From Sperchopsis tessellata (Eukaryota; Arthropoda; Insecta; Coleoptera; Hydrophilidae), in NCBI GenBank assembly GCA_033557685.1, contig JAWQRN010000514.1:1-28810 (forward strand): 28,810 bases of DNA, given 5' to 3'. This document shows, one piece after another, positions 1-11,800 of this stretch. Numbering within the stretch: position 1 is the first letter of the stretch; every line of letters begins with the position of its first letter. The notes beneath the pieces are model-generated. The model was not told the DNA's origin. It was given only the letters and a program-made list of their open reading frames with translations, and made no database searches. A program made the position numbers and the translations under genes.

Positions 1-245
1 ACCATCACCAAGCCACGTTTCAGTGAGTGCCACAACGTGGACGTCCAGTGCAGAAATGGAAGTACGGAAGGTATCCAGTTTTGAATTCATACCATGCACG
101 TTCTGATAATGCAGGCGAAGATCACTAGAAGAAGAGTTTAATTTAGAACCGATACTCTGCAAATGGGTATGATCCGGTATCAGGCATTCACAGGCTGCGG
201 GCGACCCCCCGCAAAAAAACCTCCGAAGACAGGCACTAGCCGGCC
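1..245 (-). mobile_element. LINE fragment, start of ORF2 apurinic-like endonuclease (Jockey/CR1-like)
   Basis: The minus strand is open across at least 235 bp. It contains DLRLHYQNVHGMNSKLDTFR and VVALTETWLGDG, the N-terminal endonuclease signature (YQNVRG.R.K ... LTETWL) of Jockey/CR1-type LINEs. A Cys-rich stretch (CRRFFCGGSPAACEC) precedes it. It continues beyond the left edge. GC is clearly higher than in the flanking intron, so it may be a younger insertion. It lies in the bark intron before the first visible exon, antisense. Confidence 0.82.
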
Positions 246-783
246 ACAGAGTTGGTACACTAATGGCATCAAATTGATCTAAAATCTAATCTAAAACTTT
301 CATAGAAATTTGGCCCCTTTCAATAGTGAATCATCCTATTCGTTACTTTATTGGTAAAAGTGCTACATATAAAGCACTAGAGATTTTAGAGATGTAACTA
401 TAGCAAGATTGTATTGTATTGTAGTTTAAGAGTATACATTGAATTTTCTTTATATTTAACATTCTCTATCTAAATTTTGCAGGTAGTTGATAATAACTTT
501 TAATAAACAGTGCTTTTCACTTACAAATAAAATTTCAAGCAATGTTATTAAAAAGCAAATTTACTGTAATTAATATTATTCATGATTAAAAGAAATAGAT
601 AATAAAAGGGTGATTTGTGTCGTCAAATATTATTTCTTATGTGGTTTAAATCGTGCAAAATTCTCAGCGCCATCTCATTTGCACATGTTCACTTAATTTT
701 TTTTTGAAAATATGTTGTTGAAATTTTAATTTTCGAATTTATTCTTGAATTAAATCATAAGTAACTAATTTAATTGGTTTTAG
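246..783 (+). other. 3' part of the bark intron before window exon 1
   Basis: AT-rich, with no recognisable gene or element. A plausible branch region (gtaactaattt) precedes the acceptor ttggttttag at 774-783. Confidence 0.6.
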
Positions 784-3700
784 CTGGACGAAATCGGACA
801 TGGAAACTGCGTGCAGACAGCTGGGATTTCAAGGAGGCTCATTCTTCAGCTGGTTCAACAGAGAAATGCCATTAAAATCAAGACTATTATACGAGGAACC
901 TAAATGTATCGGAACAGAAAATTCCATGTTTAACTGCCAATGGGAAACCAGACAATTAGGAGGTGGTGTATGTGATTACCATCCTGACCTTGGTTTAGAA
1001 TGTCTTCCACGACACGATATTCCTCTGCCATACTGGAGAGGATTACGATTTGAAACCGCGGTATTTACTAAATACCTTACATTGCAAAATACCTTGTATG
1101 TTCCAACTTCTAGATCAAGATTAGAGTATGTAAACATCAAATATGCTGGAGCAGGAAGAGGTCATAATGTTACTAGTGCCATAGATGTTCTAGGGATTCC
1201 TCCAGTAATATCCCATGTTGACGTTTTAGATTCAGCATACAATGGTATAAATGTTACTGAACCAGAAGGTCCTGTTACCATAGATTACTCACGGTTTAGA
1301 GGAAATAGGGGCTATGGCATTTTTGTCAATTCAAGTTATGGTTTTGTAACTGTGAGCAATAGCTACATCACAGAAAATGGAGCTGATGGAATTAGATATT
1401 TTCATAATGAAGACCGACCTGAAGAAAAAGGAAAACCATCGGACTTTTGTACTTTAGCAAATGTTGCTAGTCAAACATTTCCTGTAGATGTGTTTGCAGA
1501 CCAATCAATATTTTATGCTACAGATAAAGAATGTTCAAAAACCTTCACGACAAAGTATGGTCATAGACTAACTCTTAGTTTCTTAAAATCACAGACTGAA
1601 CGCAATGATACAGCTGTGATAGAAGTATATGATGGGCCTTCGATGAAACACAGGTTAATAACTAAAGTTCCTATACGTAACAACACCAGGTCACAGTCTG
1701 TTACAAGTACTTATAATACAATATTTATAAAATTTAAAGCCCAACCCAGCTTGAATCTATACACTTACATGAGAATTACTTCAGGGTTGAGTAAAACACA
1801 TGATTTAAAAGTAACACATAGCGATGTATCTGAAAATGAAGGAAGAGGTATAGCGTTTGATAACTTAAAGACGTTACTTCATGTGCACAATTCAACGATC
1901 TCAAAAAATTGCCATGTTGCTGGATTACATGTATCTAGCGGTGTGGGAGATGTAAACATAACAGCTAGTAGAATTTCTTTCAACGAAGGAGATGGTATAA
2001 ATATAACATACACAGGAGGTAGTAGAAACATATCTGAATCTTCAATAAGCTCGAATAAAGGCTATGGTGTTGCTCTCTGGTTGAATGATACAGCTGAAAC
2101 AGAATACTTGTTCGTAAATCAAACAACTGTTATACAATACTCTCAAATCACAAAGAATATTGATATAGGTGTATTGCATGGTAATTTCTGTGGTGAAGCA
2201 CTTATCAACATCACCGGCAATAAGTTTACTGAAAGTTTGAATGATGCTTTAGAGATATTATCGTGCTGGAGAGAAACAAATCTTTCAACAAAACTGCAAA
2301 TAGGTCACAATCAATTTATATCAAATGAAAAAGTGAGCATAAAAATAGCACCGGCCTTAAATTTACAAGGCAATATAGAATTTAACTGGATAAAAAATGG
2401 TTTATATGGAGGATTAGTTGTAAAGAATAAACCATTAGAAGAATTTAATGTGCTCTCAACTAATCTTTTGGTGCATCAAAATCATTTCCGAGATAATAGA
2501 GGTGTGTTCGTCGTAAGCCTTGGACTATCACCATATTCTGAAAAACAATACCTGTTGTTTACAAGAAATTTTGTGAAGGATAATACTATTACAGAACCAT
2601 TTCAACCAGAAGATGGATCTGCTTCAAAACTAAATCCTCGTAGCAGAGTGGCAGCGGCTGTTGTAATTGCTTCTAGTAATATAGAAGTTTTCAGAAATAT
2701 TATTGATAATCCTCATTCCAAGTATGAACTAGGAAGTCATTTAGAGGATCAGAGTAAAGACATTAACTGTACTTTCAATTGGCTGGGCGACAATGACAAA
2801 ATAATATTTCACCGCATTTTTCATCGCAATGATCGTTACAACTTAGCGAGGATTGTTTTTGTTCCATTTTTATTGCATAGATCAAATCCATTAACTGGTA
2901 GAATAAGCGAGTTACAGCATTATGTCCCATACTTCATAACTAAAGATTCAAATATTGTTGGAGGGGAAATCGAAGGGGAAGAGAACCTTACTCCAGGAGA
3001 ATATTTTGTTGATAGGGACATTAATATTCGGCCAGGTGGAAAGTTAACCATAGATCCAGGAGTAACATTATTATTTCCTCCTTCTGTGGGTATAATGGTT
3101 GGTGGAAAACTTGAAGCACGAGGAACAAGGCCAGACAGTATTAGATTTACATTAAAAGAAGAAATCAAGCATCCTTTCGATAATGATACTTACGAATCTG
3201 ATACAGAACAGTATAATTCAGAAACGGAAATAATAGAAGTAGAACCCGCTGTACCGATACGTTTACTTGGTGGTACTAAATCTTCAGAAGGTCGATTACA
3301 AGTGAAGATAAAAGGAGAATGGGGTACAGTTTGCAACTATGGTTGGACAATGAGGGACGCAGCTTTAGTGTGTCATCAACTTGGATTGGTTTTGAATATT
3401 GACGACTGGAACTTAGAGAGAAGTGAAATACCAAATGCAGGAACTACAGAAGACATTATCCTTTCTAATGTTCAATGCGATGAATTTGATTTAGATATAA
3501 CCAAATGTAGAGCTGATAAAGCATTTGATTTTGAAAAGTCTTGCACCCATGAAAACGATGTTGGTATTAGGTGCTATGAAACTTCATGGGCAGGTGTTAG
3601 ATTTAGTAGTTTATCTGAAAGATCTGATATCCAATATATAACGATTGAAAAATCTGGTTTGCTAGATTACACATCAAATGCTTTTAAGCCAGCTTTGCAA

Positions 3701-5868
3701 CTGGATTTTGCAAGGCACAATTTCGATAGCATAAAAATTAACTATAATTTCCACGATGGTTTGGGAATTATGTATTCAGATATTTACAAAGATGAATCTG
3801 TAAACACGATTAAAAACTCAGAGTTTTCTTACAATAAAGGTGCTGGTATAAGTTTTAAGCAGCTTGGTCTTAAGATACATGGTGGATTGATTGAAAATAA
3901 TATGGTCGGAATTCAACATAATCCTGCTTTAACTGGTTTACAACAGCGAGAATTAGCTGGTTGGTTTAATATAAAAGATCCAGAAGTGAATTTGAACTAT
4001 AAACCATTCAGAATCCCTGAAGAATTGAATGTAAATATAATTTCTTTTCAAGAAGGTGAAACTAAATACTTAGTTACTTCTAGAGTTATAGGAGAGCAAA
4101 TCGTAAGATCTTACAGATTTAGATGTACTCCAGGATATGTTATTGGTATTCAATTGTTAAACCCAATTGAAAACCGAAGTACAGAAGCTATTGTAATTCA
4201 TGACACCCAAACTTATAATAATAATTCGGCTATTTGGCAAGTTGCTAGGGATCTTACAATTTTTCCTACGACATCTAGTAGTCATGGAATTATTTTAGAT
4301 TACAACAGTGGAATTTATTCAACAGGTGGAACTGTATTAGTTCTAAGTACAATAAGAGCACCTGTACAAGATATTTTCAACAGAATAGTTAAAGGGCCTG
4401 TACCTACTGTTACTGTAAGCAATACACAAATAAAACGAAACATTTATGGAATTCATGCTTCTTATTACAATAGATATCTGAATGAATTAGGAGACCATTT
4501 CTTAAGAAAAGCAAATGAATCATTAAAATTTTTCAATTGTGAGATATCACATAATCAGCAAGAAGCATTTTTTGTACATTCTCCACATTGGGACTTGCAT
4601 CGTAGCAATATTTCCGAAATCACTCTCATGATTAATAATTCCTTAATAATTGATAATGGAAAAGGCATATTCCAGTTTTCTAGAGATATGAGAGCTTCCA
4701 ATAATTTGTTCCATTACATTATGCAAGACGATACAATTGAAAGAAACCTAGCTGGAGGCTTTGAAGTTGGTTTGCCATATGTTTGGCAGTATAATGAAAA
4801 CTTTACACATTCTGTATATATGAATAATATAACTTGGCGAGAAAACCAAAACTTTGGCATTAATATTGACGGACACTATGCAATAGTAAACATAACAAAG
4901 AGTAATTTTAAGCAAAATAAGTGTAAACTGGGATTAATATCAATCAGAGGAATGGAAAAGAAGATGTTGATAGACTACAATACCATTGAAAATAATCACG
5001 GAAAATATATGGTAGAGTTCAGCACTAACAGCCAATCTGAGATTATTGGGCAAGTTCCAGCGAAATTTATGTTCAATACTTTAAGAAGAAATGGGTTCGC
5101 TTCCATGATGAGAGGCTTTGGGGTTCTACAAACGTACAATGAACCCACATGTGTAGTTGGTTTTAAAGGAATCCAAAAAGTTAACATTAATCGAAACTTG
5201 TTTTCTAGCAACAATGTGGATTACCAGCTAATTGCTGGTATAAAAACCGCAAAAATAAACAGTTACCTTGACGTTACAGAAAATTGGTGGGGTACAACAA
5301 ATGAAAGCTTTATCGAAAATACAATTTTTGATTTTGATGACTGGAACAATCATGCAATTGCAGCATTCCGACCATTTTTAATAGAAGAAAGCTTTGATGG
5401 GAGCCATTCTGTTGCATTTAGTCCTGATAAAAAAATTGATTTGGATAAGCTAGGAGGTCGATTAACGTCTGATTTAGCTTTATCAAACCGTCCAACACCT
5501 TACATAGTTCGTTCAGACATTACGATTATGCCAAAGACTACTCTTACTATAAATCCAGGTGTTATAATGGAATTTGCCCCAAACGTAGGAATTTTGGTGC
5601 TGGGGAGTCTGAAAGCAAATGGTGTAAAAGGCTATGAAATCATAATGCGCCCTCTTTCAAAAAATAATAACTTACAGTCAAATAGAGTAATAGAAAAACG
5701 AGATGTTAGTCGACAAAAGAGAGAATTGGAAAATTTTGTTCAGGAAAATAGTATTAGGCTGTGTAAAGGGCGCAATTGCTTGGACACTAGAGAAGAGTAT
5801 ACAAATGAAGGATTTTTGGAATACTTCAACAAAACAACTCTCCAGTGGATTCCGATGTGTGATACTAG
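784..5868 (+). CDS. bark: bark window exon 1: SRCR-1 (partial), unit 1, SRCR-2, unit 2, start of SRCR-3
   Basis: A single 5085-nt exon. The acceptor is the tttag ending at 783, and the first base completes a codon. SRCR-1 is entered in mid-domain (784 to about 1006; ACRQLGF, then paired Cys). A beta-helix follows to about 1430, a CUB-like domain at about 1441-1790 (DFC start, VIEVYDG strand), and a second beta-helix ending in FNWLG near 2773. A strand unit reading DINIRPGGKLTIDPGV lies near 3020-3065. SRCR-2 lies at about 3258-3574 (GEWGTVC to GIRC). A beta-helix, a CUB-like domain (about 4027-4350) and more beta-helix end in ENWWG near 5280. A second Pro-Gly strand unit (DITIMPKTTLTINPGV) is near 5515-5562. 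The RQKR tetrapeptide is at 5711-5722. SRCR-3 begins near 5753. More than twenty N-x-S/T sites fit an extracellular protein. The donor at 5869 (gtaatt) splits an Arg codon. Confidence 0.92.
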
Positions 5869-8800
5869 GTAATTATAACATTTAGGCATATTTTATATAT
5901 AGGTATAGTATCTACAAAAAATGAAGGCCTTGCATGATTTGAAAATTATTATATTAACTGTCATAAATATTACAAAAATAGATACTTCAAGTTTAATAAT
6001 TGATTTGCAAATTTCGTTTTATATTATTCCTATTTATTTCAAATTTTATTCTTACAGGTTTACAGAAAGAAACGCACAAGTAGTGTGTAGAGAATTAGGA
6101 TTCGACTCCATCAATGCCTTCTTTGATTATGACATAAGAATAGAGTTTCATAGTAATTCTTTGACACGAATTTGGTCATGGCCTGAACCTCTTCAATGCA
6201 AAGGAACTGAAAACAGATATGAAGATTGCCCCATCAGACTTAATGGACAACAATTTGGCCATAGACATGAATGCAAATGGGATTCTAAATTTGTATTTAT
6301 TCATTGTGGTAAAAGAAATTTGCCTAAGAAAGAAGACTACTGGGGTGGCATACGATTTGCAGATTCAGAATTTGAACATCATATGTACAACAACAGGATT
6401 CATGATGTCCATACTCATGACGTTATGCATCAAGAAGAATCTACTCTTGAATTTGTGAAGATAATTGGTGCGGGCGTTTTACATAATGAAAAATCACCTG
6501 CAGTGCAAAGCATAGTTAAAAGCCCAAAAATAAACTATGTTAATGTAACAAACTCAGCTTCTCATGGCATGTACATTATATCTCCATCTAATACCATGAA
6601 TTTGATATCAAACAGCATAGAAAACTCTCTTGGAATTGGAATGAATATACTTTCATTAACTGGTGAAGGAAGAGAGGGACAAGAATCAAGTTTCATTCCA
6701 CTTAAAGGTTTAAATATACCATATAACTTGTTTAGCTTGGTTGACATATGCGATACGGAAAAAGAAATAAGGATTGAAGAACGAGTCTTACTATACTACA
6801 AATATGACAACCACCCTGTGAATTGTGTTAAGATCTTCAAGAGTTCCTACAATATAAAACCATTTGGTTTTCGCTTACTGCAGTTCAACTTGTTCAACTC
6901 TTCAGCACAGTATGGTATACCTGATTTTTTAACATTGTATGATGGTGACATATACAACATTTCTTCAAAAGTCATCACTAGGATAACTATGGATACTAAA
7001 GATGAGAGAAAAATGTTTTCAACAAAAGAACCTAGTTTGAGCATAAAACTTTTTGCAAATGGGGCATCATCCGATCACGGATTTATAGCAGAAATAGTTA
7101 CATTGCCTATTTCCGCAATAGGATTTAGTAAGTTTTGATTTTCTTAGTGTAGTTTCAATTTATAATTCTGAATTTTTTTATTTGCAGATCGCGAGATTCA
7201 AAGTAACATATCTAACTCCGTAATTAATAATAATAATGAAGGTGGATTATTATATATGTCTGCCGGGGAAGTACATCCAATAATTACAATTGATAGGAAT
7301 CAATTTAAAAATAACGGAGTTAAACTTTATGGTAACTTTACAACATGCAAAGCTGCTGTCAACGTTGATGTGCAAAATACTCAAATTTTATACTTTAGGG
7401 TAAGTGTATACAAATATAATAAATTCCATACTGCAGTGTTTCACAAAACAAACAAGTCCTCAACCAAAGTTATAAAAATTGCAGATAGATATTGAGGGCA
7501 ATCTGTTAAATATTCATAACACTTTTTTACAGAATAACTTAGTGGAAAATAATCAAGGTGGATTATCAATTAAAGCAGATTCTCGTAGTTCTGCAACTTC
7601 ACTTAAGGGTTTCATACACAACAATCTATTTGTCAACAACTCCAATCATCCAGCTCTCTATGTAGAAGGAAGACAATCATCCCCATACCAAGAAGTAACG
7701 ATATATAGAAACTACTTCACAAGAAATTTTGCCGAATATGCGAACAACATTATTTTGAAACAAGTTGTATCCAACTTTACTTTCAATTATGTGAAGAGAA
7801 ATATTGGTCTACAGAATGTTGAAATATCAGGTTTTGATAAAGTTAGACTTCCCATTTATCAGAGTACCACACATAATGGATTTTATGAGTAAGTATACCA
7901 TAAAGTTTAATTATTAAAATTAACATCCTCTAGTCAAAAAAGTAAGGTATTCATTCAGATTTTCTAAGCTCTTATTGGTATAACATTTGGCGTGACCTTG
8001 CCACCTTCGCATAACTGTGGCCTACACTATGGCCAGTTTAGATCCCGGAAGAGATAGAGTTTACCTCAACACAAAATACCCATTCTATGCCGGGTGTATA
8101 AGGTCACCTATTAAAGACTAGTCAACAATTAAACAACATATGACCTAATTATTGGTGTTATTATTGGACCTAGAAATAGTATATTTAAACTATGGAACAC
8201 TCAACTCCTCAACATTTTGAAATTTACAAAATTTAGACTCACTAGCATTAACTATGGTAGTGTTTACCAATAATAACATTCGGGTAGCAGTTCAAGCGTT
8301 TTTGTAGATCAACAAAAGAGTTGTGTATGTAGTAGCTTGTATGCTAACTGTAACTCATTTATAAAATCTCTCTTTTAGCAATTTTACATTTTGTCTGTTT
8401 AAGGTGCATAGGTATATATTTCAATAACTCGGTCAGGCATTGAAAATTGCCATAAACCGCATTTGGCAATTGACTATTTGCAGGTATTATATGTAGAATA
8501 ATTGAAACATTTCAGCAAATATTGAAAATTATTTTATGAACTAATTACCTAGACTTGTATTGGTGAAAATGAAATTATGATTTCTTAAACAAATCAATAT
8601 CATTAAAAAAAACAAACAAAAGTAAGTTTAAAGAAATGTACATTAAATTCATGTTTTTTTAGCAACTATGCTGTATTCCGAGATGGAAGGTCAACAATTG
8701 TGGCAGGAACGGCAGGTCAACATTACGTAGACAACATATTCTTCAATCCAGATAATGACTATGAAATGATTACAGTCAATAGATCTCTGTGAGTAAAATT

Positions 8801-11800
8801 ATATCTCTTTCTTAAGAGCTTTGTGAAATAGAAAAATAGAGTATCAAATAAAAAAGAAATTTAGTATACACAGTTTATTGTAGAAAATCTATTGTTTAAA
8901 AAATATGCCGTATTTTAATATTTATAATCACAATCATAGCTAGTATTTTATAAAATTTGTGAAATAGCACATCTTCAAAAAAATATATTTAAAAAGTATA
9001 GAAGCTACTTATAACTAAGTTTAATACAAAGTTTTAATTGAGGTTAACAGAGAGAAAATGCTTCTTTACTGCAAAATGTAATAGAATTTGAAGTATGCTA
9101 TGTATAATTTTTAAAGCAGCTATCATAAAATCACGCAAGTCACTTGAAAAATGTATCAATTAGACAGAAAAAAATAATACGTTTAACAAATACCAGAAAT
9201 TTCAAAATGTATATTGTATTAAGCGGGTTTATTTTCTATTTGTACAGGTGAAACATGATGTAAGAAAATACATTTAATATTAAGTCATTTATGAAATGAC
9301 GAGTATGCCTTGCCTTACCAATTTTTTCCCATTTTTTCTTAAGTCTATCTGTATCCATTAGCCTCTGCTAACCCTTATCACATCTAAATATGTACTTCTA
9401 TGTTGTAATTCATTCCTCACTTATGCTCTCAAAATACCCAAACAAGAGCAACACCTTTTCCTTACGGTTTGTAATACTATCCTTTACATCACGTTTATGC
9501 AACAGCTATGAATGTCTAACACTATTAATTTGTCTTTTACAGACATTTCTATAATAATCCATTCATTTATTTCTCTTTTGTGGTTTCTAATATTTCTCTG
9601 AAAATAGATAGCAGAGCCATAGAAAAAGAAACTCATTTTAATTTATTGTCAATACATAGATGTTGCAATTTAAAATATTATTTATATCTGCATAAATAAG
9701 TAATGTATTAAAAATTGGAACCATTGAATTATTTCATCATTAAAATCTACTCCTCTTCTACAGAAATGATATAGAGGCTATTTTATCTCACTCTCCCTTG
9801 CAAAAACTGCACCATCTCACTATGTTGCCTACACCCAGTCAATTTTACTATTGTTGACAATTTTCATCAATGCGTTCAAGTCATCCTCTTGTGTTAACTC
9901 TACCTTCCCCCATCCATTTGAAACACCCAAACCATTTCAGTTGTCTCTCCTTGATTCTTCTGCACACTCTTTACATATAGCCTTTCACATATTATATCAA
10001 TCCTGATTTGATCTCTAGGTGTTACCACTCAATTCTTTTCAGAAATTTCTTCTCCGCTGACTTGCTAGTGTAAGTCAAAGTTGGAATTAAATATTCATTG
10101 AATACTGACACCTTTGTTTCATTAGATACCTCTCTTGTCTTTAGAAACTTCTTCCCTAAACAATGATACAGTCCTGCCGCACTCTGATGCGTAATGTTAA
10201 TATTATCCTCATATCCTCTTCACTTCTTGATCTATGATACTTAAAAGTCTGAACCTTCTCCAATGATTCCACTTTTTAGGTTACATTTAATTGTTTTCTT
10301 AATTTTTCCATCATTATCACCTTTGCCTTGTGCACATTTCTCTTTAAATCTTGTTTCAATATTCTGCAGGTTCTAGTAGTTCATGTGCGACTGCCTCATC
10401 TCTGGTTTATCATTACATAATCTATCAGAGTGATAAACAGCAGAGAGCTAGATTAACACTGTTTTAGTCCCTGATCCTCCATAACCTTTCTTGACCCATC
10501 ATTTCTCTCTTAAGTTGCACTAATTTTCCTGAAGCTCTGAATTGCCATTAATAATTGAATATTTCCCTTTTCTCCTCAGAATTCCCCGCACATCTCTTTT
10601 CGTACTATGTTAAGTGCACGTTCATAGTCAATAAAACGCAGATGTGGCTCTCCATTACGACACAATAATTTTTCTATCTATATGATACATATAAATTTCA
10701 ATAAAATTATTATCTACGGTGAAACACATCCAATTTCTGGACACGTTTAGAAAACACTGACCTTCATTGTTATGAGCTTGCAATGCTTATTATAAAATTT
10801 AAATTAGAACAAGAGTTAAAAGATATGTTTTTGAAATCCAAAACAATACCTTTTCTCTATTGGCATACTTTTACTAACGTAATTTTTTTTTTCTTTTTAT
10901 GTTGCATGGTTCATGCATGACAGATTTGACTTCAACAGGTAAGAATAGTGCAAAGCATATTCTCTAGCACTAAGTTATGTACATACAGTTTGTTTGCTTT
11001 CTGTGTCATGCTTAAGCATCAATAGATTGTATTAATGGAAAAATTGCTTAATGTTTTATATTTTGTGTATGTTTTATTTCTGTATAATATTAAAATGGTG
11101 CAGATTACAAGTTTGTATGTGCAAATAAAACTTCATAATAAAAATTACATGAAATAAGCTTGATCACTAAATTTAAAAAAATGATTTAATACATGTTTTC
11201 TGCATTATAACTTTCTTTGAGACATATAAAAATATTCTTCTAACTTAGTATGGGTTTTCTATGAAGAATTTTCCAAAGTTGTTATTTCTTTCAAATAATC
11301 TATCAATTATGAATACTTTTTTGATAATTCACATGTTGTCAAATACTGATAAAATCGTAAGCCTTAATTGATTGATTGATTGATAAATTATTTTCTTGTC
11401 TTCTTTGAAGATGGAGTACACTTGCAAGCCTGTTATATCTGTAAAACAGTGCTATTGATTTTTTGTTTTGTTTAAAGAACTGTTCTTTATATTTTAGCGT
11501 TAAGTTTGCAAATTTAAAACAGAACAAGTATCTAAGTCAAACCCACACTTAAAAACTGCCTTAAAAGGATAAGCATGTAAAATCAATTTTATTACTGTTT
11601 TGCACTTCTTGTACAATTGTGACCTTTCTTGTATTGAACTACATATTTTGCATACTATTTACAATATAACTAAAGTATTTTTTTTATATTTAGTACTTTG
11701 GAATTGTGGAAAACAAAAATTGATGCTCCACACAATTATTGGGGAGTCAACACCACCTTGGCTGTTCAAGGAAGAATAAAGGACCAAAGAGATGATCGTC

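Noticed and set aside
2920..3168. Minus-strand open reading inside the large bark exon
   Set aside because: Antisense shadow of a conserved extracellular region. No independent motif.
5703..5885. Plus-strand open reading overlapping the end of bark exon 1
   Set aside because: Another frame of the SRCR-3 start. The bark frame has domain support and this one has none.
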